Of a stretch of 64,000 nt of DNA, positions 53,572 to 64,000 are shown one piece after another (positions within the stretch are counted from its first letter, which is position 1; each line of letters opens with the position of its first letter). Origin of the DNA: Pisaster brevispinus (lineage: Eukaryota > Echinodermata > Asteroidea > Forcipulatida > Asteriidae); contig JAMKCF010000013.1 of NCBI GenBank assembly GCA_023634235.1, positions 14,261,705 to 14,325,704 on the forward strand, in the 5' to 3' direction. The position numbers were made by a program, and so were the translations under genes. Below the pieces are notes generated by a model. The model saw nothing but the letters and a program-made list of their open reading frames with translations. It searched no databases and was not told the DNA's origin.

Positions 53572-53922
53572 CTTGAAGGGATGTCCTGTTGCCAGGGGAA
53601 AGGTACAAAAGCTATACGCTTCACCCTTTGTTTCCTACAGGTTGACTTCATAATGATGTATTCTTGTGTACAGCCAATTATCATGCTCTAAACGTAAACT
53701 TAATTATTATGCAAGCTTACTGTAAAGCTGTTATGTTTATTTCTGCTAAAAAACTACTGTTGTGTTCTTCCTTCTACTAGTTTCATAAACTGTCAGCGAG
53801 GTTGCCAATGGGAAATAGAATTCGTATTGAATTGAATTGAGTTGAATTGAATTTCCGGAGACAATTTATCTCTGCGCAGACAACTAAAGGTGCAGTTTAA
53901 GTGTAGTGAACCTTGGGTTTTG

Positions 53923-54263
<341 letters not shown>

Positions 54264-54664
54264 GTTGTCTTGGGGTTTTCTGTTGTTTTTTTTGGGGGGG
54301 TTCTTGGTTTTGGTTTTTTTTTTTATAAGTTTGACACCTTATATCGTAATTTGATAATGCAACGTCAAGATAATACATCGTGAGGAATTTGAACAAATTT
54401 AGTGTTCATCCTTGATTATTTTTTTTGTAATGATAAATCGCCTGTATACGAACATCACAAGGCCAGACGGCCACTGCAAGGTGTGGGCTACAATTAACTG
54501 ATTTGGGCTGTCGACCCAGATCAACTTTCGCCAGGGGCACGTTGCCACCTACTCCCGTAGCTGAAACAGGGTCACCACCACCCCCCCCCGCCCCCTTCAC
54601 AGTCCGTATTAGGATGTAGGCATGGGTATCATCCACTAGGAGCCTGGCTGGTAGAGCAGAATGC

Positions 54665-54840
54665 ACTACCTTCCCAACTTAAGCTCTACCCCTCCATCTT
54701 CTTTGTCTGCCTCTTGTCCCTTTCCCAGATCTTGGTTGCCACTCCATCAGTCTTGACGCCCATCTGTTGTCTTTTCTTCGGGCAGTGTGTCCAGCTCATA
54801 TACATCTTGAAAGACGCATGAAACGGCGCAGGTTGAGTTT
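54665..54840 (-). mobile_element. Non-LTR retrotransposon ORF2 C-terminal fragment
   Basis: The minus-strand frame reads FMRLSRCI, a stop in place of the usual Trp, then AGHTARRKDNRWASR, LMEWQPRSGKGTRG, RQRRRWRG and a stop. This fits the AGH.AR..DNRW, W.PR.GKR.RGRQ..RW signature of LINE ORF2 tails. It is the same family as 29110-29415 but better preserved and shorter; the GTTW/DR segment is absent. Confidence 0.78.
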
Positions 54841-57257
54841 TTAAAATTTAGACCACAAAGTTAACCGCGCGAACTGAGAACGTGCTATAAGGAAACCAAG
54901 AATTAAGATGAGGTATAAAAAGGAACTTCAGGATGCATCTTTTTTTGTTACTCTCTGGAGGGCAGTGTTGTTTCTTAGTTTGTGTAAACAAAGCCACCAG
55001 CCCCTCTTTCACCTGTGTTATCGTGGTGCAACAGATTGTTCTACCCAACTCGGTGTTGTTTCCTTAGCAAACTGAACGCAGGGAAATCGCCCAGGCTCGT
55101 GTTTTCACACGCTACCTCCATAATCGGTGCGAGATGCCCTTAAAACGCCAGCTTAAGCTCCCCCCTAGCGGACAGTCAACACGGGAAAACTGTTTCACCA
55201 TTAGGGGAGAAGTGTATGGAAAGACCCTGCGCCTATTTTGTTTTCGTACACATTCTTCCAGTGGCTTTTTAGAACGGGCGATGATGGAGACGAACAAAGT
55301 GCGTGGAAACATTCCGTGACCATTTTGTGGACATTCATCTTGTTTCAACAAGATTGTGTTGACTTTCAGCCTTGTGGTTTACAGTTCTTTTCACATTAAC
55401 GTTCGTGACGTAATAACAAGTCTGGTGGTATATCCTTAACAAGGGTCCTTTGGTTAGACTTAATAAAAGAGAAACAGTATTAGTGATGTCATTTTATACT
55501 TTTTGTAATTATAATAGTTACAATTTATCATTATGTTGAATTCCCTGTTGTATAATTAAGGCTGACTCGATTACAAGTTCGCCCGTTGGGATCATTTACG
55601 CAGTATCGTCTGTTTTTAATTTCCCAGCAGCCATAATTACAAACCCAGGCCAGAACCACTTAATGTCCAACGGTGCGTTTATTGCAAAGCGCCTCGCGTG
55701 ACGTGTCCAGAGCTGCAACGCAGTGGCACCGGCCCTCGGCGAACCCCAGAAGTTACCTTTTAATAATTCAAACAACCGGACGCTTTTCCTGCGGTAAAGT
55801 CAGTGCTAATAGTCGGACATCCCATCGGGGGAGAGGACTATATATTGCGGTCTCCACGGATGATTTCCAGCCTGTGCTTTTGTCTATTTACGCACGTCCC
55901 TCATGCCCTTTGACTAGCTGCCTAAGTAAGGCCGTCCCACTCGTATTTGAACCTCCCTCATCCACGTGCAAAATGAAGCCCTCTCTTCGGTGACAAGTTG
56001 ACACATTTTTCTTGCGCTCGGTGGGTTTCTGGCCAGCTCTACAAACAGAGTGGCTGTAACTTCATATCGTTCGCCCCCCTTATTACAAACGTGCCATCAA
56101 TTCCTCCAACTCTAATAGCAGACCTAGGTCATTGGCTATGTATCTCATCTTGTGGTTGGGGGGTTTTTTCAGGATTTTTTTTTCTGATTTAGGATTTTCA
56201 CAAAATCGCCTTGAACCATTTCTTGAGAGAAGTAAAGCAGACTCACAAACAATCCACAATGGCCCGAACCATGTAGTCTTGTATTTCTCGTGATACACAA
56301 TAGTCTGTAAACCTCCTGGGTTGTGTGTATATATATATGAGAGTTCCTGTGTCTAGAATTAGAGGGGAACCCAGACTCCCATTTCTATTTTCAGGATTGT
56401 TTTACATTCGTCAAATCGAATCTGTTGCGGACTTCACGATTTCATAACTTCATGGGTCATGTCAATAATTTAAATTATTTTAACAAAAATCATGAAATAC
56501 TTTAGGCTTTATTTGATGAAGATGATTTCGGTTAAATTTACTGAAATTTATCCATGATTGACAGGTCGGCGTATTCTGAAGGGGAAAACTACAAAATAAT
56601 AGTTATGTCGAAGAGTTAATTACTCAAATACAGAGGAAATTGCCACCCCCCGGTAATGAATAGTGTAAACATGTTTAAAGGAATTATAATCCATATTTTC
56701 AAAACAAGTTAAAGGATTATAAACGTGTGTTAATTTCACTCCAAAAGCTTTTAAATTTATACTGTTACCAATCCTCCAGAATTTTGCCAGAATTGAGAAG
56801 ATAGAACGGCTGTAAGAATCTCCAAATGGAGTACTGCTTTTATCTATTGCCGCAATTGAAATAAGCCCGGTGTGAATGTGATGTCCCTGACAAAATACCA
56901 ACCGTTTTCGTTGGTCTCACTAAAATGTATTAAGGTTTACAAAATATTCGTGTACGGTGTGTAAATGCATATCACGTGGTGGGATTAAATACACTCTTCC
57001 AAGCACAAACTATGCACTGTACCTTTAATTTAAAATTGCTGATGACAAACTCGGCATTGTTCACCTTAATTAAACGTGGGCAATTTCAGACGGAGCGAAA
57101 TTGCATTTCCATTAATTGCATTGATTGAGGAAAAGATAACCTTCTGTGACCTTGTTTCTATTATTCTCGTTTTTATCCGCTCTCGTGGCGTATCAGCTAC
57201 TGTTTATATCTTCTTTTATCCGCATATCTAAATCAAACCTTTAAAATTTGTGTTACG
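54841..57257. other. Long non-coding stretch
   Basis: A 106-codon frame (55673-55993) and others lack domains or splice context. No recurrent repeat seen. Confidence 0.4.
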
Positions 57258-57640
57258 TATAAAGGTATACAGGATTGGTAGAGCTGACAAAATGGTCGCA
57301 GACAGTGTACATGTTTTGTGTGATCTAACATTTACATGATTTAACAAACCTATGAAAATGTTGGCTTCATTGTTGTGTGAGTCAGAGGAAAAAACCCATA
57401 CATAATTTTCAGCATGTAAACACATTGACCTTAATTTTGGTTGTAACAACCGAAATCAGCTGTTGCAGTTTTTTTTTAAGGTTTGCAGATACAGTTTTCT
57501 CGAATTTTTCTTCATTTCAGAAGGAAATATTTCACAGAAAAAAATGGGTCTGGAACTTTATATTCGGTAGGCTAAAATTACACAAGGACTAAAATTACAA
57601 AATGATTTTTTGGATCCTTACCAATCCCATATAATACATG
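57258..57640. mobile_element. MITE family J, complete copy
   Basis: Left end GGTATACAGGATTGGTAGAG, right end TTACCAATCCCATATAATAC: the inverted core GGATTGGTA / TACCAATCC is clear. Interior words TCAGCATGTAAACACATTGA, CCTTAATTTTGGTTGTA and GCTGTTGCAGTTTTTTT recur at 61551-61790. Confidence 0.7.
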
Positions 57641-58377
57641 TAACCGCAAGTTAAACATGTAAGTTTTTGTTCCATACTGTTTAATGCAATAATTATACTG
57701 TTGGCTTTCCAATTGTGATTTTATAAATCTAGTTAAATCCATGGGGTGTTTTTTTTTCTTCTTCAGAACTTGTTCATACCTAGGTACTTGTTATGGACAC
57801 AATACCGCAACATGTAAATAAATAAATGAAAGCTTGTTATTTAATGGTAGATGTTTACAAATAAGTTTTTATTTGAGAAATCACATATTTTTTGTGATTT
57901 TGTTTATATTTTGTATATGATCGTTAACTTAAAATACGACAGTTTCATTGGTTTATGCAAAAACATACAGATGTGTGCATATAACATTAGTCGCGGGAAA
58001 TGTAGTGACTCAACATTCCTCTTAAAGTTAAGAGAAAAATTATGTTCTTAAATAAACCAAGGTAATATTTTGTTCAGTTAGGGTCAAAATGGCGTAACAA
58101 TTAGATGTCACGGTTTTTTCTGGAAAGTATGAGATTTATTTTAGGTTTTTGTATAGTAACGACAGTCGGACAGATCTTCATAATGAAAGCGATTCCGCCG
58201 ACTATGCAACTAAAGGGTCTGTATTTGTTTTTCTCTTGTATTTTTGTTAATTATGCCAGTACCAGTAGGGGGGATTTAGCCAATCGATATAATAAATTTG
58301 GCGCTGATGGGGCAGTGTTGTCCCTCTCACACCTTGTTGTAGGGCAGAGCTGACACAAAATCAAGTTTTGTATAGCA
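57641..58377. other. AT-rich non-coding DNA
   Basis: Nothing recognised; only short frames. Confidence 0.4.
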
Positions 58378-58568
58378 TCAGAATTCGCTCAAATTCCAGG
58401 TCCAGTGGGGGCCTGACCTACTTCTGGACCAGGGTGACCCGGAATCTGTTAACAGGTCAAATCAATGACGCAGTAAATCTGGATCCAAATCCCAATTGTT
58501 ACCAGATTCCGGATCGGCCTGGCCTGAGATGGGTTTCCTGGGATCCGGAATCCGGATATCTAGAGTGT
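58378..58568 (+). repeat. GGGTCAG-rich dispersed repeat F, copy 4
   Basis: CCAGGTCCAGTGGGGGCCTG, ACCAGGGTGACCCGGAATCT, AACAGGTCAAATCAATGACG, CCGGATCGGCCTGGCCTGAG, ATCCGGAATCCGGATATC. Same orientation as the other copies. Confidence 0.6.
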
Positions 58569-60480
58569 AAATAGCATTCTTTCAAATGAATTACATTCGT
58601 ATATTATTTTTCTACACTTGTAGCACATCTTTAATAAGTGTCCTTCTCCTCCTGTTCTTGTTTATCTTACTTCCATCCAAACCTTTTCTCTCGCATTATG
58701 CATCTTTCCCTCAAGATGTGTGTCATGTTTACGTTGCCAAGTTTCCGTGATATCTCCATTTTACTCGTTGACGGTAAAAGACCTTAGTTGACAGGTTTTC
58801 CCCCAGCTCTGATGCCCAGTACCGGGTATCATCTGGGATTATGTAGATGACATACATCGACCTATTTTTAATATCACACTCGTGATATTCCCCGACCTCA
58901 AAGGGGGAAAGAGAAGCAAACCACGTCACTTTCCTCGTTCCCAGAGGGGAGAAACAATCTACAACCTTGTGAGCGCGTGATATCGGAAGTGCATTTGGAG
59001 AACAAAACGTCGTTCCGTAAATAGGATGCTCAAGTCCGTGTGGTCACAAACCATGAAAGGGGCCATCTGGGTGGCATGTCCTCGTGACGCTGATTTCTCT
59101 CTGTATATATTTTTACAGGGATGGAATTTACTTTAAATAGTATTGCCACGGTTTTGGAGTGCCGGCTGAGCTGGCATGTTGATCGTAGAGATGTTTTTAG
59201 GTCAATTTTTACAAGGCTTTGTTTCCGCAGTGGGGTGCTTCCCGTCCGTCAAACTCTGAGCTATAGTTCAATATTTGATGTACAGTGTGGACTGTTTTAC
59301 AGTTGTTGATGTTGTTCAAGCAATGTTTTATTACAAACATAATGTTGCCACTGCGTATTCTCTATATGACAGGGTTGTACTAATATTGACTCAACTGTAG
59401 TACGCAGTGTAGTTATCACTCATGTCAGATGACAGTTTTTGTCTTCACTTCTTTTGAGGGACTATATACCGAATCGAAGCGGTTTCCCGGCGTGTGTGTT
59501 GACCGGAGCTCGGGTTCAGGGAATTTTAAAGCAACAAGACTGGACAATTTAGTCCGACTTCGTATCTACTCTCCACAACTGCACACGTTCTGCGATTTAA
59601 TTAATCTTCAGCAGATCATATTTCATGGCTTCCACTCTTTTATCACATGGGAATTCGGAGGGGGGGGGGGGAAGGGGGGAAGAAGTCTACGCTCTCATTC
59701 CATTGATTGTCACTCCGGACGTAGGCGGCGAGCCGCGGTCTTTTCCGAACCGAACGCCGCACGTGTGAGATTTGACGGTCAGTCAAGGCGCTCGGCCCGC
59801 CGGTAGAACTGACACTGCCGTACACAAACATTTGTTTCTCCCGTGGGAACATTCAAAGAGAAAGCCGTGGATTCGGGAAGCGATAAGTCACTCCTCGACT
59901 TGATTATTGACTTGAATATTAAAAAAAGGAAAAAAGAGTGGCAACAAAACTGTCGTTCTTGAAGTTGGGGGTCGTACTCGGATGTGTAAGTCTTAAATTT
60001 CACACTAAACCGGCGCCATGCCTTGATATACATTGGGGTCGACTTCGTACAAGTGTCGCTTTGGAAACCTTTTCTTTTACCAGTCACACTTCGGCATCTA
60101 AACAATGATGTATTTCACATAAATGCGTGATTCATCTTCACACACTCAATATTTATCAGCAACTGGTAGCCGTCACCTTCACCGTGGTGCCCGATTGGGG
60201 AGTCGCTGGTATTCCGTTGGCTATACAACGACCTTTCCAATCAAGTGAGAAACTGGCATTAGTTTCTTAAAACTCGATGCTCATGATTTCATAATATGAA
60301 ACCGCTTTATTGCACAATATTTCGGGGTCCCCCACCTCTATTCTGCAAAAGAATTGATTGCTGGGGCACTCGCGTTTCACACACAACGTCCGGGGAACTG
60401 GTTGACGTTCAAGTGTGTTTACCCGGCGGAGACCCGGCGATGAAGTGGGTGGCAGCTGCCCACTTCCCAGTTCAGCTAAG
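58569..60480. other. Mostly unique non-coding DNA; G12 run
   Basis: G12 at 59660-59671, followed by a GC-rich patch with GGCGAGCCGCGG (59725-59805). A nearly palindromic AAGTGGGTGGCAGCTGCCCA with an E-box CAGCTG lies at about 60442. No gene supported. Confidence 0.35.
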
Positions 60481-60750
60481 ATGTTGAGATTGGATCCGAA
60501 AGGTCCACTCTCAGACTACCGGGGTCGCTTAGAGCATGTTCCGTCTACTCCAAACTTGTTGCCCCAAATCTCTCAAGGATTAAAATGCCACCTGATGAAC
60601 AAGACAGAGGAAGACCTGACGCGAGAGACCTGTAAATGTAATTATATGTCTTGTACCCTGAAGTCCCCAACACTGTTGAATACCAATTATTCACCAAGCA
60701 AAAACAAAGGACCGGACTACCTTTTCCCTTCCGGCCTCGATTTGAGTTGA
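60481..60750 (+). CDS. Candidate open frame, 89 codons, unrecognised
   Basis: Seen: from ATG 60481 to TGA 60748-60750 the frame reads MLRLDPKGPLSDYRGRLEHV, then LPQISQGLKCHLMNKTEEDL, TRETCKCNYMSCTLKS. The open frame extends upstream to about 60415. Residue composition is plausible for protein, with Cys pairs (CKCNYMSC) and a sequon NKT. There is no obvious donor before the stop and no domain I know. It may be a terminal exon or a chance frame. Confidence 0.2.
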   Translation: MLRLDPKGPLSDYRGRLEHVPSTPNLLPQISQGLKCHLMNKTEEDLTRETCKCNYMSCTLKSPTLLNTNYSPSKNKGPDYLFPSGLDLS

Positions 60751-61244
60751 TTTGTTTGGGGGGATGAAAACAATTATAGCTGCACCGGGAGACAATGCTG
60801 ATCCTATTTCTAGAGTTTCATTTTCGGATTCATTTGAATGTTCTTGAATGCCACATGGGCCAATTTACCAGTTCAAGGCAATCTCCAAGAAGCAGGCATT
60901 CACAAATCAACTCTAACATATACATTTTCTCCTAAATGTTAAAAAAAATAAAAAAACTCCTGTGCTACCGAAGTGTTTCTTTTGCATGCAGCGCAGTTGG
61001 TTGCCTCCAAGTCGCCAGTAAACAAAAAAATGCCCAGTGTGACAAGGTCCTTAAAGACGAAAACGGCAACAAGTGATCCGTTCTGTAAATCATTTAATAA
61101 GTGCTAGATCCAATACGGACATTCAGCTCACCTGAGATTTAACAGTTTCTAAATTCTGAAAACGAGGAATTATTTGGAGCACTCTTCTCCAGCAGCTTTT
61201 AGTAAAAGGTTCGCAAAAAGCCCCGTGACGCCATCACTTATCTG
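60751..61244. other. Non-coding, nothing recognised
   Basis: Short frames only. Confidence 0.35.
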
Positions 61245-61325
61245 ACGTCATTTTTATTGGAGCGCCGTTCTGTCTATCGCCGCTTTGTTGCAATACAAAG
61301 CGCCGACCCACGGATGACGTCAGAG
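61245..61325. promoter_or_regulatory. Paired CRE palindromes in a GC-rich patch
   Basis: Two exact TGACGTCA sites, at about 61245-61252 and 61316-61323, flank ATTGG (inverted CCAAT) and GCGCCGTTC / AAGCGCCGACC. This spacing of CRE and CCAAT motifs is promoter-like, as CREB/ATF and NF-Y bind such sites. No first exon could be assigned, so function is inferred. Confidence 0.3.
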
Positions 61326-61550
61326 TGGTGTCAGTTCGACGCGCGCTGTCATCTGCAGAAACGTAGTTTTTTTTAAACCTTCAACCTTCATTGATCGACT
61401 ACAAATTGCGCTTGCGATAAGGTCAATCTTTCGATAGGAAAAAAAAATCAGAAGTGTTTTAAAAGTATCTAAATAACAAAAGATTGATGAAATAACACCA
61501 TGTTCTGGATATGAATTTTGTTGAAAATTTCATCGAGAAATTCGTCTTTA

Positions 61551-61790
61551 AAGGTGTGATACAGGATTGGTAGAGCTTACAAAATAATCGCAGACATGAC
61601 AGAGTTCATGTTTTATGTGATCAACCATACACATGTACATAAGTTTCGGCTGAATATGTTGTGCGAGTCAAGAGAAAATAGTGAAACCGCTCACAATTTT
61701 CAGCATGTAAACATATTGTCCTTAATTATGGTTGTATAAAAACGGATACAAGCTGCTGCACTTTTTTTAGAATTTCAGACTAACAATGAT
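61551..61790. mobile_element. MITE family J, 3'-truncated copy
   Basis: TTTAAAGGTGTGATACAGGA, TTGGTAGAGC, then CAATTTTCAGCATGTAAACA, TATTGTCCTTAATTATGGTT and GCTGCTGCACTTTTTTT match 57258-57480. The TACCAATCC end is absent. Confidence 0.65.
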
Positions 61791-61799
61791 ATTTTCTTT

Positions 61800-64000
61800 C
61801 TAGTACCACGTGCATCATCGGTTCGTTCTGTAATCTGATGGTGAATCGCCGTTGATTTCACACAGTTGCCATGGTTGCAAACCGTTTTTCTCGTTCCTCG
61901 AATTCATATGTCTTGTTATCTCAGCTCTCCGGATGAGTTACGGAGTCCTTGGACGAGGCATTCGACCTTCCACGGCAGTGGCGTCGAGATTTCCTTTACC
62001 CACCACGCAGCGGCAATTTGCTGCTAATAGGTAGTAGCAACGACAAAATGGTCGGCACTCGAGTTCAAAGACACTCAAGAGTTGTTTGAAGAGTGACAAT
62101 TCTCGTCGCACCTCGCGAGAAGTTTGATTTATTCAATTTAGAAGTGTGTAAACATCATGTTTCGCCAGTTGACGTCGAGCAATTTGGAGCGCATTCAGTA
62201 GCTTCCTGTCTTCTCGCTTATTGATGCCAATATTTTGATTTTGTTTGTGTCTGGTCTTTGGTATTTTGTTGAAAATATTTATGTCTGCGCAAATCCTTTA
62301 GACATAACAGTTTAACATTAAAAGTAAACATTGTGGAAACTGTGTATACATTCAATTATGTACTTGTCCACATTTTCAAAACAATTGCAAGATGTTCAGC
62401 CTTTAATGTGATACAGAGGTGAACATTTTCCAATCGCTTGAGAAATCTTTCTTCAGTTCACTTCAGTTCACACGCGTGCGTATGTGTGCACGCCCAAAGT
62501 TTTCGCTTCTTCCGGCTGACCATACGTTTGTGCGTAATTTTAGCAAACAAAACCACCTATTTCATCGTTCAAATCATTTCTTATGACAGAAAATTTTAAT
62601 TCTGAAAATACCTTAGTCTTTAGAGAACATATGTAAAAGCTAAGTCCGATTTGTAAACTGTTCTTGGATTAAATCTTCAAAGAAAAACGAGCTCAATGCA
62701 GTTCCTTATAGGGCACGTGGTATTTGAGGGGGGGCTGTCGTCATGATTATAGGCAAGGGCAAATTTGATGGCTGCTTACTGAATTCTGCGCTGACAGCCC
62801 ATAAAAATCCCGTGCTTTACAGGACACTGAAAGCGTAGAATTTTGTGGAAAGCAGTGCCATGAAATTGGGCCCTGTCCTGTGGCTATCCAGCTAACCAAG
62901 TTTCTGCACGCACGCACGCACTGGCCAGCATTTCATAATATAATAATGGCGGCACCATTTGTGATCTGACGGTCAGCACGTGCAGTGACAGGGTTTAAAG
63001 TTCATAAGTCCATGTACAGCCACAGGCCTGCTACGATCGTCACGACTGTCCGCCTTTAAGTGGTGCCAATTTGTGTGTGTGAAGTTGGCGTGGCTTACGG
63101 TGGAATTACGTCATAGTTACGAGCAGGATACTCGTCTTGGAATTCTCTCAAGAAACCTGACGGGACCAAAACGAGGCTGACTCGCAAATGACGCAGGGCG
63201 TTTAAAATCGCAACATGTTGAGGGTAACTCCTGTGGGTTTTATCTTGGGGGTTTATCTTGATTCACTGATGTAGTAAGAGCTTGTCCTTTTTGTAGTTTA
63301 TGAAATTGTAAGTTCTGTCTGTAACTTTAATCGTCAATGTCTATCATATCAGTTTTTGTTTTGTGGTGGGTTGTTTTTTCTCCTTTTGTAATCTATGTCC
63401 CTGTACGTAGGTAGTGCACATTTTAACTTCAATTTGGTGATGTCAAATGAAATGAAATAGAAATGAAAAAAACAAAGTAATATGTATTGATATAACTTTA
63501 ATGTAAGACGAACTCCGAACGGCAACTGACTCGGAATGCGCAAGTACCGGAGGTTAACTCCCCGCCAAACGTCCTCTTTTCAATCCTCGTCCGTATTATC
63601 TACAAAAGAACCGTTTGATAAGTTACCGTAACCACGCAACCCGGGCCACTTCATAACATCTACCACCGGCTGTCAACTTGAGTCAATCCTCGTATATTAT
63701 CCGCAAATTTATCGCCAGCACATCTCAAAAATAGTCTCCTCTTCATAATTGTTCAACTTTAATATGCTCCCCGCCAGGGCCTTGTTCGACCCTCACGCGG
63801 GAGACCCGGGGACCCTAATTGGCGCGGATGGGGCGAGACACGGGAGGAATGCGAAAGGCGCGTAACCTCCGTACGGGGAAACTCGCTTGGCTAAATTAAT
63901 TACGACTTCACGCTTGCTTCCACAAGTGATGGTCTTTTGGTCTTTGAATAGCTATAACTCTTCCATTGTGGAGGCTAGCGCCTTGAAATAAGGCTACGGT
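61800..64000. other. Mostly unique non-coding DNA; GC-rich end
   Basis: No gene or repeat family identified. At 63770-63900 the sequence is GC-rich (CTCACGCGGGAGACCCGGGG, CTAATTGGCGCGGATGGGGC) and adjoins TAATTA-type homeodomain-like sites (AAATTAATTACG at about 63892); it could be a regulatory element. Confidence 0.3.

Overview
This window looks like nuclear DNA of a metazoan, most likely a marine invertebrate and probably an echinoderm such as a sea star. There are no bacterial gene neighbourhoods. Coding sequence is very sparse, with GT/AG-bounded exon candidates standing alone. Non-coding DNA is about 60% A+T and holds tRNA-derived SINEs, MITE-like foldback elements, LINE 3' ends, minisatellites and microsatellites. 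The echinoderm call rests on my recollection of similar SINE and MITE families in sea star and sea cucumber genomes. I could not run a search.

Coding content: the best candidate is an internal exon on the + strand at 42775-42985. It has a clean acceptor and donor, one open phase-0 frame of 70 codons, high GC and an NHTE sequon. A second + strand candidate lies at 238-355; it has good splice sites and one frame rich in Cys. Both may belong to one large gene spanning the window, but this is unproven and I recognise neither protein. A nine-residue thrombospondin type-1-like core (WSGCSVTCG) near 38.6 kb may be a third coding remnant. Open frames at 11299-10910 (-), 25737-26243 (+) and 60481-60750 (+) are possible but unrecognised.

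Layout: 0-6 kb is mostly featureless with a G/T-skewed block. 6.7-9.1 kb is a repeat cluster (two SINEs, a TTAA-ended repeat, a GGGTCAG-rich repeat, a GGCTAC foldback). 10.9-12.5 kb has a candidate ORF and a MITE. 13.8-15.0 kb holds two adjoining minisatellites (about 129 bp and 30 bp units). 18.5-19.4 kb is a 68-bp minisatellite and 24.3-24.8 kb a 42-bp one. 26-37.4 kb carries SINEs, LINE ends, a Harbinger-like MITE and a nearly identical 418-bp tandem duplication. 39-42.3 kb is a dense MITE/SINE cluster just before the exon at 42.8 kb. 46-54.9 kb holds more dispersed repeats, a degenerate minisatellite, a hAT-like MITE expanded into an internal tandem array and about 113 uninterrupted GTT repeats. 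57-64 kb has two copies of another MITE and a quieter terminal region with paired CRE palindromes.

I see no gene cluster or multi-gene system. What stands out is repeat biology: at least eleven families recur within the window, several show clear termini and target-site duplications, and one MITE appears to be turning into a minisatellite.
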